Part shown: one piece after another, positions 18,878-28,428 of the stretch | Layout: each line of letters begins with the position of its first letter | Numbering within the stretch: position 1 is the stretch's first letter | Source: Deinococcus aetherius | GTDB lineage: Bacteria; Deinococcota; Deinococci; Deinococcales; Deinococcaceae | Direction: 5' to 3' | DNA length: 64,000 bases | NCBI RefSeq assembly: GCF_025997855.1 | Contig: NZ_AP026560.1 | Location: forward strand, 3,071,461-3,135,460 | Made by a program: the position numbers and the translations under genes | Notes under the pieces: generated by a model | Databases searched by the model: none | What the model was told of the DNA's origin: nothing | What the model saw: only the letters and a program-made list of their open reading frames with translations

Positions 18878-20218
18878 TCAGGCCCAGCGGCGCGCGTAGG
18901 CCTCGGCGTCGAACTTGCGGTTCAGGCCGCTCGCGGCGAGATAGCGTACGGTGCCGAAGACCTTGCGCCGGGCCCACGGTCGGTCGTGCAGGCCGAAGAC
19001 CCAGCCTACGCTGACGTAGGAGTTGGCGTCGCGCCCGTCGAGTTCGTAGCGGTTGTTCAGCCACAGCGCCCTGTCGTAGGCCTCCCGGGGCGAGGCGCTC
19101 CACTCCAGGATCTTCTTGCCCCAGTACATCCGCATGGCATTGTGCATCCGGCCCGTGCGGACCATCTCGGTGTGGGCGGCGTTCCAATAACGGTCGTGGG
19201 TGGCGGCGGCGTCGAACTGCTCCCGGGTGTAGAGGTGGGGGCGGGGGTCGGCGGCGTGCTCCTCCAGCGTCGCCCGGGTCCAGGCGGGCAGGCCCTCGTA
19301 GCGGTCGTAGGCGGGGTTGAACTCGCAGTAGTTGAAGCTGAGTTCGCGCCGCACGATCATCTCCTCTAAGAAGGCGTCGAGGCCGGGGCCGCCGTCCGAG
19401 TGCTCCCGCGCCGCGAGGGCCGCCGTCAGGGGCGAGAGGTGCCCGTAGTGCAGGTACGCGCTCAGGCGGCTGCCCCCGTCCACGTTGGGGTCGCGCCGCC
19501 CCGAGTCGTAACGGGGGAGCAGGCGGGTGACGAAGTGCGTCAGACGCGCGAGGGCCTTCACCTCGCCTCCCTCCTCCTCGCCGGGGGGCACCGAGTTGTC
19601 CACCCCCAGGGCGCGCACGGTCAGTTCGGGGTCACCCACCTCCAGCCCGGGGTCCCAGTCCGGGTGGCCCTGCGCGCCGTCCTGCACCTCCACGGGCACG
19701 AGGAAGCGTTCTAGGTGGCGGTGAATCCTGGGGCGGATGGTTCGCGCGGCGAACTCCTGCTTGTCGGACACGGTGCGGACGGGCACCACCGCGTCCGACT
19801 CCACCTGGATGAAGGGCACGGTCAGCCGCCCGGCGAGGTCCGCGCGCCACTGCCGCTGAATACGGAGGTAGCCCCGGTCGGTGACAACGAGACTGGCCCC
19901 CTGGACGGCCTTCAGCACCTCGTCCGGCGTGTTCCCGACCCGGACCGAGAGGGGAATGCCGCGCGCCGCCAGGCCCGCCCGCAGGTCGCGCAGCCCCTCC
20001 AGCAGGTACTGGAAGTGGCGGGCGTTCGCCTCCGGGTAGTCGGGGTTCAGGCCGAAGACGGCGGCGAGGGGCTGGCCCAGCCGCCGCGCCTCTCCCGCCG
20101 CGTATTCGAGGGCGTGATTGTCCCGCGTCCGCACGCTCGACTGCACCCACAGCAGCACGAAGCCCTTGCCCCCCGGCTCGCCCGGCCTGAGCACCTGCAC
20201 CCGTTCCGGTTGAATCAT
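18878..20218 (-). CDS. class II deoxyribodipyrimidine photo-lyase
   Basis: Flavoprotein that repairs cyclobutane pyrimidine dimers with blue light. The 446-residue length and the class II hallmarks VLLWVQSSVRTRDNHALEYA, HFQYLLEGL, the central SAYLHYGHLSP and the C-terminal MRMYWGKKILEWS and NNRYELDGRDANSYVSVGW are all present. The class is inferred from the N-terminal MLWVQSSVR-type motif rather than the class I consensus. It is followed on the same strand by the glmS leader. A useful enzyme in a UV-tolerant organism; regulation is not visible. Confidence 0.92.
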   Translation of the reverse strand: MIQPERVQVLRPGEPGGKGFVLLWVQSSVRTRDNHALEYAAGEARRLGQPLAAVFGLNPDYPEANARHFQYLLEGLRDLRAGLAARGIPLSVRVGNTPDEVLKAVQGASLVVTDRGYLRIQRQWRADLAGRLTVPFIQVESDAVVPVRTVSDKQEFAARTIRPRIHRHLERFLVPVEVQDGAQGHPDWDPGLEVGDPELTVRALGVDNSVPPGEEEGGEVKALARLTHFVTRLLPRYDSGRRDPNVDGGSRLSAYLHYGHLSPLTAALAAREHSDGGPGLDAFLEEMIVRRELSFNYCEFNPAYDRYEGLPAWTRATLEEHAADPRPHLYTREQFDAAATHDRYWNAAHTEMVRTGRMHNAMRMYWGKKILEWSASPREAYDRALWLNNRYELDGRDANSYVSVGWVFGLHDRPWARRKVFGTVRYLAASGLNRKFDAEAYARRWA

Positions 20219-20275
20219 GCCGCTTTGTAACGCGACCCCTCCACCGCAGACGGTGGGGAATCCGGCGAAGTCTCC

Positions 20276-20926
20276 CTACCCCCCCGGCAGCCGCCTCACG
20301 GGCAGGCGCACCCAGCCCCGGCGCGACACCCAGCGGAGCAGGAGGACGGCCAGCGCCCCGCCGACCTGCGCCTGGAAGGGGGTGAGGTGCCCGTGGAGGA
20401 GGTAGACGACGAGGGCGCCCCCGGCGGCGGCGGTCGCGTAGAGCTGGTCGCGGCGGTACATCACCTCGGGCACCTCGTTGGCGATGAGGTCGCGGATGAT
20501 GCCGCCCCCCACCCCGCTGAGCATCCCCGCAAAGACCACCCCCAGGGGACCGAGGCCGATCTGGATCGCGCTTAGGGCCCCGGAGGCGGCGAAGAGCGCG
20601 AGCCCCAGCGAGTCGAAGACGCTCAGCGTGCGCTCGAAGCGGGCGAGCCTCTCCCCAAAGCCGAAGCTCAAGGCAGACCCCAGCAGCGCGAACCAGAGGT
20701 ACGTCTCGTCGCGCAGGAAGACCGGGAGGGTCTGCCCGGTCAGGGAGTCGCGGACGGCGCCGCCCCCCACGGCGGTCACGCAGCCCAGGACGAGCACGCC
20801 GAAGAGGTCGAATCTCTTACGCACGCCGAGCAGCGCCCCCGACAGGCTGAACGCGAGGACGCCGAGCAGGTCGAGGAGGTACAGGCCCTCTTGCAGGGTC
20901 ACGTCGGGGAGGGTGAGCCCGGGCAC
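20276..20926 (-). CDS. TRIC-family (trimeric intracellular cation channel-like) membrane protein
   Basis: A 216-residue integral membrane protein made of two homologous halves, each with the signature GGGAVRD or GGGIIRDL after a hydrophobic pair of helices, and about seven membrane spans. This is the UPF0126/TRIC architecture, thought to conduct K+ or other monovalent cations. The start is GTG at 20926, six bases after TAGCAT (leaderless pattern). It precedes the photolyase gene by 57 bases on the same strand and is divergent from rpmF. Confidence 0.9.
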   Translation of the reverse strand: MPGLTLPDVTLQEGLYLLDLLGVLAFSLSGALLGVRKRFDLFGVLVLGCVTAVGGGAVRDSLTGQTLPVFLRDETYLWFALLGSALSFGFGERLARFERTLSVFDSLGLALFAASGALSAIQIGLGPLGVVFAGMLSGVGGGIIRDLIANEVPEVMYRRDQLYATAAAGGALVVYLLHGHLTPFQAQVGGALAVLLLRWVSRRGWVRLPVRRLPGG

Positions 20927-20965
20927 CCGCCCATGCTAGCGTGCCCTTCCCGAGCCGCCCGGGCG

Positions 20966-20974
20966 TGCTATACT
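20966..20974 (+). promoter_or_regulatory. rpmF extended -10 promoter
   Basis: TGCTATACT is an extended -10 element (TGn plus TATACT, 20969-20974). No good -35 is seen at the proper distance, which extended -10 promoters tolerate. It would give a leader of about 103 bases. Confidence 0.55.
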
Positions 20975-21083
20975 CTTCGCCGTTGTCTCGCCCGAGTCCG
21001 GTACACACGCCGGGGGCAGAGCGAGCCCCGGCGGCCCAGGGTTTCCAGATCCAGGCGCCGTGCGGCCTGAGGAGAAAAAAGAC

Positions 21084-21266
21084 ATGGCGAAGCACCCCGT
21101 TCCCAAGAAGAAGACGAGCAAGAGCAAGCGCGACATGCGCCGCAGCCACCACGCGCTGACGCCCCCCACCCTGGGCGAGTGCCCCCACTGCCACCAGAGG
21201 AAGCTCAGCCACCACATCTGCCCGAACTGCGGCTACTACAACGGCCGCCAGGTGCTCGCGGTCTGA
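21084..21266 (+). CDS. rpmF: 50S ribosomal protein L32
   Basis: Sixty residues starting MAKHPVPKKKTSKSKRDMRR, the standard L32 N-terminus, followed by a zinc ribbon CPHCHQ and CPNCGYYNGR with all four cysteines, so this is the zinc-binding form. L32 sits in the large ribosomal subunit. A TGAGGAG ribosome binding site lies upstream and a rho-independent terminator follows, so the gene is probably monocistronic. Confidence 0.98.
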   Translation: MAKHPVPKKKTSKSKRDMRRSHHALTPPTLGECPHCHQRKLSHHICPNCGYYNGRQVLAV

Positions 21267-21283
21267 AGCCCGCCGAGGTGAAC

Positions 21284-21316
21284 GGAGGCTCCCACCCGGG
21301 GGCCTCCTTCTCTTTT
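21284..21316 (+). terminator. rho-independent terminator after rpmF
   Basis: GGAGGC-T-CCC (21284-21293) pairs with GGG-G-GCCTCC (21298-21307) and is followed by TTCTCTTTT. Confidence 0.8.
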
Positions 21317-21349
21317 GTGTGGCGCTGCATGAACGCTTTACCTTGGGGT

Positions 21350-21937
21350 ATGGCGAAGCAATTTGACCGCATCCTGCCCGAACACGCGGATTTCATCGCC
21401 CGGCAACACGTCTTCTTCACGGGGAGCGCGGCGCCGGAGGGCCGGGTCAACATCTCCCCCAGGGGACTGGACACCCTGCGGGTGCTGGGGGACCGGACCG
21501 TCGCCTATCTCGACCTCACCGGCAGCGGCAACGAGACGGCCGCCCACCTGCGGCTCTCCCCCCGCCTGACCCTGATGTTCTGCGCGTTCGAGGGCCCGCC
21601 GCTCATCCTGCGGCTGTACGGCACGGGCCGCGCCCTGGCCCTGGGCAGTTCCGAGTTCGGGGCCCACGCCCCGGCCTTCACCCTCCTGCCCGGCACCCGG
21701 CAGATCGTCGAATTGCAGGTGGACCTCGTGCAGACCTCCTGTGGCTTCGGCGTGCCGCTCCTCGACTTCCGGGAGGACCGCGCGGCCCTGACCCGTCAGG
21801 CGGAGGCGTGGGGCGAGGAAGGGCTGCGGGACTACTGGGAGCGCGAACCTGCGGAGCGTCGACGGCTATCCCACGGGCCTGCTGGACAGGCTGGAAGATC
21901 AGGGCGGCCCGGCTCAGGACCCGAGTGCATAGCTTGA
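21350..21937 (+). CDS. pyridoxamine 5'-phosphate oxidase-like flavoprotein, C-terminus frameshifted
   Basis: The start MAKQFDRILPEHADFIARQHVFFTG is typical of a PPOX-like subfamily with an FMN-binding split barrel (VNISPRGLDTLRVLGDRTVAYLDLTGSGNETAAHL). The ATG follows TACCTT by five bases. From about 21848 the reading frame changes: the expected C-terminus LRSVDGYPTGLLDRLEDQGG lies one frame over and stops at 21932, whereas the open frame reads arginine/glycine-rich sequence to 21937. One extra C in GCGAACCTGCGG explains this. About 165 of 195 residues are native. Redox substrate unknown. Confidence 0.75.
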   Translation: MAKQFDRILPEHADFIARQHVFFTGSAAPEGRVNISPRGLDTLRVLGDRTVAYLDLTGSGNETAAHLRLSPRLTLMFCAFEGPPLILRLYGTGRALALGSSEFGAHAPAFTLLPGTRQIVELQVDLVQTSCGFGVPLLDFREDRAALTRQAEAWGEEGLRDYWEREPAERRRLSHGPAGQAGRSGRPGSGPECIA

Positions 21938-21962
21938 CTTTCCGCGCATACCACGCTATTCT
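21926..21962 (+). promoter_or_regulatory. module A: promoter of a tiny terminator-hairpin transcript
   Basis: TGCATA (21926-21931), TTGACT (21934-21939), GCAT in the spacer (21946-21949) and TATTCT (21957-21962), with a 17-base spacer. A near-identical arrangement lies at 40031-40068 on the minus strand. It overlaps the stop region of the PPOX-like gene, and ten bases after the -10 comes an intrinsic terminator. bshB1 downstream has its own leaderless promoter, so this looks like an independent unit. Confidence 0.7.
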
Positions 21963-21972
21963 TTGTTCATCA

Positions 21973-21994
21973 CCGCCCGAGAGGCGGGTTTTTT
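21973..21994 (+). terminator. intrinsic terminator of module A
   Basis: CCGCC-CGAGA-GGCGG (21973-21987) followed by G and TTTTTT (21989-21994). It can end the PPOX transcript and any RNA started at the TATTCT box just upstream. Confidence 0.85.
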
Positions 21995-22034
21995 ATTGCC
22001 GCCTCGCACCCGGCACACCCCTATCCTGCGGGGC

Positions 22035-22748
<714 letters not shown>

Positions 22749-23230
22749 TCAGTGGGCGTGCGCCTCGGTCCGCAGGGCGGTGAAGCCCCGCGCCAGGTAG
22801 GCGGGCAGCGCCCGGGGGTGGTCGAGGGTGCAGGTGCTCAGCACGACCCGCCGCGCCCCCCACTGCCACGCCTCCCACGTGACGAGCGTGAGGAGGGCGC
22901 CGCCCAGCCCCTGTCCCACGAAGGAAGGGCGCAGGCCGAAGAGGCGCAGCTCCACGTCTCCCTCCGGCAGTCGCACGAGTTCGCCGTACCCGACCGTCTC
23001 CTCTCCCAGCGTGCCGAGCAGGGTGCGGGTGGTCGGGGCGAGGGCGTACCCGGCCCACTCCTCCCGCGTCCAGCCCCGGCGGTCGTGCCAGGCGTAGGGG
23101 CCGCCGACCTCGGCGTACAGGGTGGCGTTGACGGCGGGATCGCGCACCTCGCGCAGGGTGAGCCCGGGAAAGGTCGCGGCGGGGCGCAACTGGGCGGGGT
23201 CCTCCATCCGCAGGTGGGTGACGAGGACGG

Positions 23231-23234
<4 letters not shown>
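22749..23234 (-). CDS. GNAT-family N-acetyltransferase
   Basis: A 161-residue acetyl-CoA-dependent acetyltransferase. The GNAT fold is visible in VGYGELVRL (strand 4), the pyrophosphate-binding loop LRPSFVGQGLGGALLTLV (about residues 99-116) and the C-terminal YLARGFTALRTEAHAH. The GTG start at 23234 overlaps the stop of the MFS gene (GTGA), so the two are co-translated. Substrate unknown; an antibiotic or a metabolite modified alongside export is plausible. Confidence 0.85.
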
Positions 23235-24409
<1,175 letters not shown>

Positions 24410-24514
24410 CAGGGACGATTCTAAGGGGCCCCGTGAGCCCGTGTGCCCGCCCCCACCGCTCCGCCACATGACGGACGACCCCGTGAAGACGGGCGCGCTA
24501 GCCTGCCCCCCACG

Positions 24515-25906
24515 ATGCTCCTCACCCTTACCGTCACCCGCCCTGGTCCCGGGGCTCCCCCGGCGACCGACCTCGGCTTCCTCCTGCACAAGCACCCGGG
24601 CCGCGTGCTGGAGCGTGATCTGCCATTCGGACAGTCCACCGTCTTCTACCCGGAGGCGACCCCGGGACGCTGCACGGCGGCCCTGCTGCTGGAGGTCGAT
24701 CCGGTCGCCCTGTCACGCCACACGCGCGCCGGGGAGGGTGCCCCGCTCGAACCGTACGTGAACGACCGACCCTACGCGGGGGGCAGCTTCCTCGCGGTCG
24801 CCCTGCGCGACGCCTTCGGCACGGCGATGACGGGGCGGAGCAGGGAGCGGCAGGAACTGGCGGACATGCCATTGAGCTTGGCGGCCGAGCTGCCCTGCGT
24901 GGCCGCACGCGGGCCCGCCGACCTGCCCGCGCGCCTCTTCGGACCGCTGGGGTACGAGGTGGAGGCCGGGCCCATCCCCCTCGACCCCCTCTTCCCCGAG
25001 TGGGGAGAACGGCCCTATATCCGGCTGCGGCTGAGCGGGACGGTGCGGCTGCGAGATCTCCTCGCGCACCTGTACGTTCTGCTGCCCGTGCTCGACGGCC
25101 GCAAGCACTACTACCTTGATGACGCGGAGGTCGAGAAGCTGCTGCGGCACGGGGCGGGGTGGCTGGACACGCACCCGGAGCGCGAGCTGGTGACCCGGCG
25201 CTTCCTGCGCTTCCGGGAACTCGTGCGACAGGCGGAGGCGACCTTCACCCCCGACGTGGTGGAGGACGAGGAGCCTGTGCGCGAGGCCCGCCCCCGCCTC
25301 CACGACGAGCGCCTGGACCGAGTGGCCGAGGCGCTGAGGGCCAGCGGCGCCGCCCGCGTCCTCGACCTGGGGTGCGGGGAGGGCAAGCTGCTGCGCCGTC
25401 TCCTCGCCGCACCGCAGTTCCGGGAACTCGTCGGCCTCGACGTGAGCGCCCGGGCGCTGGAGATCGCCGCCGAGAACCTGCACCTGCGGGAGCGCCCCGA
25501 ACTCGCCGGGCGCGTCCGCCTCCTCCACGGCAACCTGACCTACCGCGATGCCCGGCTGCGCGGCTTCGACGCCGCCGCCCTCGTGGAGGTGATCGAACAC
25601 CTCGAACCGCACCGACTGAGTGCCCTGACCGCCAACCTCCTCGGCGACGCGCGCCCGGGCACGGTGGTCGTGACGACGCCCAACCGGGAGTACAACGCGG
25701 TTTTTGCCGAGAAGCACGGTGGGGAGGACGTGGGCTTCCGGCACGCCGACCACCGCTTCGAGTGGACGCGCGCCGAGTTCCGGGCGTGGGCGGAGGGAGC
25801 GGCGCGCGAACACGGCTACGCGGTGCGGTTCGAGGACGTGGGCGAGGTGCATCCCTCGTTCGGCCCGGTGACACAGATGGCGGTGTTCGGGTGGGAGCGC
25901 CCGTGA
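24515..25906 (+). CDS. hen1: 3' terminal RNA ribose 2'-O-methyltransferase Hen1
   Basis: Bacterial Hen1 methylates the 2'-OH of the 3'-terminal ribose of a cleaved RNA before Pnkp seals it, protecting against repeat cleavage. The 463-residue protein has the bacterial N-terminal ligase-activating region (LTLTVTRPGPGAPPATDLGFLLHKHP) and a C-terminal methyltransferase with VLDLGCGEGKLLRRLL, the metal motif VEVIEHLEPHRL and FRHADHRFEWT supplying further metal ligands. Its Pnkp partner lies at 29433. The stop overlaps the next gene (GTGA), forming an RNA-repair operon with two nucleotidyltransferase genes. Confidence 0.95.
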   Translation: MLLTLTVTRPGPGAPPATDLGFLLHKHPGRVLERDLPFGQSTVFYPEATPGRCTAALLLEVDPVALSRHTRAGEGAPLEPYVNDRPYAGGSFLAVALRDAFGTAMTGRSRERQELADMPLSLAAELPCVAARGPADLPARLFGPLGYEVEAGPIPLDPLFPEWGERPYIRLRLSGTVRLRDLLAHLYVLLPVLDGRKHYYLDDAEVEKLLRHGAGWLDTHPERELVTRRFLRFRELVRQAEATFTPDVVEDEEPVREARPRLHDERLDRVAEALRASGAARVLDLGCGEGKLLRRLLAAPQFRELVGLDVSARALEIAAENLHLRERPELAGRVRLLHGNLTYRDARLRGFDAAALVEVIEHLEPHRLSALTANLLGDARPGTVVVTTPNREYNAVFAEKHGGEDVGFRHADHRFEWTRAEFRAWAEGAAREHGYAVRFEDVGEVHPSFGPVTQMAVFGWERP

Positions 25907-26784
25907 CCCTCCCACCCGTCCTCCCCGTCGGCACGAGCGTCGTCATCCGCCTCCCCGTGGCCGGGCACCCGGCAGGCGCCGTGGCCGTGATCGTCCGCTC
26001 ACCCCCCGACCCGGGGCACGCCTACCGTGTCCGCTTCCCCGACGGCACGGAGGCGACGTTGAGCCGGGGCGGGCTGACCGTGCGGCGGCACGAGAAGAAC
26101 GCCCTACCGGGGGCGGAGCGGGACTTCACCCCCTTCGTCCAGCTCCGCTGTGTGGTGGGCAGCCGGGCCTTCGGGCTGGAAACTGCGGCGAGCGACACCG
26201 ACCTGCGCGGCTTCTACCTCCCCCCGGCGCGCGACCACTGGAGCCTGGCGGGCGTGCCCGAACAGCTCGAATTCGGCGAGGAGGTGTACTGGGAGACGGG
26301 CAAGTTTGTCCTCCTCGCCCTCAAGGCCAACCCGAACGTGCTGGAGGTGCTGCACAGCCCCCTGGTGCAGACGGTGACGCCCCTCGCCGCCGAATTGCTG
26401 AGCGTCCGGGAGGCGTTCCTGAGCCGTCTGGTCTACCAGACCTACAACGGCTACGTGATGGGACAGTTTGGGCGGCTGGAGGCCGACCTGCGGCAACACG
26501 GCGAGGTGCGCTGGAAACACGCCATGCACCTGCTACGGCTGCTGCTCAGCGGCATCGCGGTTCTGGAACGGGGCGAGGTGCAGGTCCACGTTGGGGAGCA
26601 CCGGGAAACCTTGCTCGCCGTCAAACGCGGGGAGGCGCCCTGGGCCGAGGTCGAACGCTGGCGGCTGTCGCTCCACGCCGACTTCGACCGGGCCTACGCG
26701 GGGACGACCCTGCCCGAACGCCCCGACTACGCCCGGGTGGAGGCGTGGCTGCTGCGGGCGCGGCGGGCGGCGCTGGACTGGTGA
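25903..26784 (+). CDS. nucleotidyltransferase domain protein of the RNA-repair operon
   Basis: A 293-residue protein coupled to hen1 by a GTGA overlap. The polymerase-beta-type site reads CVVGSRAFGLETAASDTDLRGFY (GS motif and DxD, about residues 85-107), followed by an all-helical C-terminal part (LKANPNVLEVLHSPL, HAMHLLRLLLSGI). The N-terminal 65 residues are a small beta domain (VRSPPDPGHAYRVRFPDGTEATL). Proteins of this type accompany Pnkp/Hen1 sets and may modify RNA ends, but their reaction is not established. A TGATG overlap couples the next gene. Confidence 0.85.
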   Translation: MTLPPVLPVGTSVVIRLPVAGHPAGAVAVIVRSPPDPGHAYRVRFPDGTEATLSRGGLTVRRHEKNALPGAERDFTPFVQLRCVVGSRAFGLETAASDTDLRGFYLPPARDHWSLAGVPEQLEFGEEVYWETGKFVLLALKANPNVLEVLHSPLVQTVTPLAAELLSVREAFLSRLVYQTYNGYVMGQFGRLEADLRQHGEVRWKHAMHLLRLLLSGIAVLERGEVQVHVGEHRETLLAVKRGEAPWAEVERWRLSLHADFDRAYAGTTLPERPDYARVEAWLLRARRAALDW

Positions 26785-27547
26785 TGCCGATTCTGACCTT
26801 TCCCCCAACTCACGGAGGCCGTCCACACCCACCTCCTCGCCTTCGCCACGGTGAGCGGCGCGCACCTCTACGGCTTCCCGAGCCCCGACAGTGACTGGGA
26901 CCTGCGGGGCGTCCACGTCCTGCCGCTGCGTTCGGTGCTGGGGTCGGACACGCCCGAGGAGACGCACAACCTGGAGCGCGACGACGGCAGCGTCGAACTC
27001 GACCTCGTGACCCACGACGCCTGGAAGTTCGCCCGGCTGCTCCTGAGTCGCAACGGGTACGTGCTGGAACAACTGCTCTCGCCGCTCGTCGTCCACACCA
27101 CGCCCGCACACGGGGAACTCGCTGCCCTCGCCCGGCGGTGCGTGACCCGGCACCACGCGCACCACTACCTCGGCTTCACCCACAACCAGTGGGAGATGTT
27201 GGAGGGGGAGGAGGTGCCCCGAGTCAAGCCGCTCCTGTACGCCTTCCGCACGGTGCTGACCAGACTTCACCTGCTGCGAACCGGGGAGGTGGAGGCGAAC
27301 CTGGAGGTGCTGAACGCCGGGGCCTGCCTCCCCTTCCTGGCCGACCTGATGGCCCTCAAGCGCGAGGGGCGGGAGGGCGAGCCGCTGCCCGAACCCGCCC
27401 GCTATGTACCAGGCCGACCACCTGCGCCTCGTGCGGGAACTGGAGGAGGCGCGGCAGATCACACGCCTTCCCGACGCCGTACCCGGGGACGTGACCCGTG
27501 CCGTCGGCGACTGGGTGGTGAGGGTGCGCCTCAACCCTTCGGCGTGA
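26784..27547 (+). pseudogene. second nucleotidyltransferase of the RNA-repair operon, two +1 frameshifts
   Basis: The ATG at 26784 overlaps the previous stop, but the frame shifts at the CCCCC run near 26802: removing one C gives MPILTFPQLTEAVHTHLLAF continuing into TVSGAHLYGFPSPDSDWDLRGV, a polymerase-beta GS/DxD motif. A second shift near 27397 (AACCCGCCCGCT) is needed to reach DHLRLVRELEEARQITRLP and the stop at 27547. Both are single C insertions. With both corrected, a complete protein of about 253 residues results, homologous to the preceding gene. True decay or sequencing errors are both possible. Confidence 0.8.
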
Positions 27548-27605
27548 TGGCTGCCCATGTTGACCCCCACTCCCACGACCGCTCGCCGGGTTCGGCCCTA
27601 CCGCC

Positions 27606-27965
27606 CTATTCCGTCTGGTGAAAGGTCAGCGCGTGCCCGTCCGGCGTGACTAGCGTGAACATACGGCCAAAAGGGCCGTCTTGCGGAGGTTGCACGACTC
27701 TGGCCCCCGCTGCCACAACCTGCCCGTGGTACGCCTCCGCGTCGGGAACGCCGAGCCAGACGCTGACGCCCACGCCGAAGGGCTGCGTACCGTCAACCCC
27801 GGGAAGCGGCTCCCGCACCGCGAACTCGGCCCCGCCCCCGTGGGCGAACACCACTGCGCCGGGCCGCTCCTGCGCGACCTCGAAGCCCAGTGTGCGGGTG
27901 TAGTAAGCGCGGGCGGCGGCTAGGTCACGGGTGTGCAGGGCCAGGAAATCCAGATTCGCTTTCAT
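27606..27965 (-). CDS. VOC-family (glyoxalase/bleomycin-resistance fold) protein
   Basis: A 119-residue protein of the vicinal oxygen chelate superfamily: FLALHTRDLAAARAYYTRTLGFEV followed by GRMFTLVTPDGHALTFHQ at the C-terminus. Such proteins bind metals or small ligands, and the exact role is unknown. GGAGG eight bases upstream of the ATG supports the start. It is a paralogue of the next upstream gene and lies behind its own copy of a TGACA-N6-TGTCA operator. Confidence 0.88.
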   Translation of the reverse strand: MKANLDFLALHTRDLAAARAYYTRTLGFEVAQERPGAVVFAHGGGAEFAVREPLPGVDGTQPFGVGVSVWLGVPDAEAYHGQVVAAGARVVQPPQDGPFGRMFTLVTPDGHALTFHQTE

Positions 27966-28001
27966 TTCAAATCCTCCTGCCTCCAGCCTGCCGGGTGCCC
28001 A

Positions 28002-28017
28002 TGACACCCCTATGTCA
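28002..28017 (-). promoter_or_regulatory. WYL-regulator operator candidate, copy 1
   Basis: TGACA-CCCCTA-TGTCA (28002-28017) is a perfect 5-bp inverted repeat, 37 bases before the VOC start. The following GGAGCT is shared with copy 2 at 28413. It probably binds the WYL regulator encoded upstream. Confidence 0.6.
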
Positions 28018-28041
28018 GGAGCTTTTCCGACCGTCGGAGGG

Positions 28042-28389
28042 TCAGGCCTCATAGAACCCGAGGCGGTGACCGTCAGGCGTCCGCACGGTGAAGGTGCGGC
28101 CAAACGGCATGTCGTGCGGCGGCTCCACGATGTCCGCCCCCCGCTCCACGAGCCCGGCGTGGTAGGTGTCCAGGTTCGGCACGATGAAGGAAATGCTGAC
28201 GCCCGTGCCGAGAGGTGGAGCCGCTTCCCGATCCGCGCGAATCGCCAGCCCCGCGCCACTCGCCGACACGAAGGCGTTGGCCCCGGGCCGTTCCTCGGTG
28301 ACCTCGAAGCCCAGCACGTCGGTGAAGTAGGCGCGGGTGGCGGGGTAGTCGGGCGTGTGCAGCGTCACGAAAGCGAGGATCGTTTTCAT
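28042..28389 (-). CDS. VOC-family (glyoxalase/bleomycin-resistance fold) protein
   Basis: A 115-residue VOC protein: MKTILAFVTLHTPDYPATRAYFTDVLGFEV, then MPFGRTFTVRTPDGHRLGFYEA. It is close enough to the 27606 protein to be a tandem duplicate. It is the second gene of a WYL-VOC-VOC unit and lies 36 bases after the regulator stop, with an operator-like repeat in between. Ligand or substrate unknown; no catalytic role is claimed. Confidence 0.88.
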   Translation of the reverse strand: MKTILAFVTLHTPDYPATRAYFTDVLGFEVTEERPGANAFVSASGAGLAIRADREAAPPLGTGVSISFIVPNLDTYHAGLVERGADIVEPPHDMPFGRTFTVRTPDGHRLGFYEA

Positions 28390-28412
28390 GGCTCCACTCT
28401 GCGGCGGGGCCG

Positions 28413-28428
28413 TGACACCCCCATGTCA
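28413..28428 (-). promoter_or_regulatory. WYL-regulator operator candidate, copy 2
   Basis: TGACA-CCCCCA-TGTCA (28413-28428), 24 bases before the VOC start and overlapping the stop codon of the WYL gene. It matches copy 1 at all but one position and shares the adjoining GGAGCT. Confidence 0.6.
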
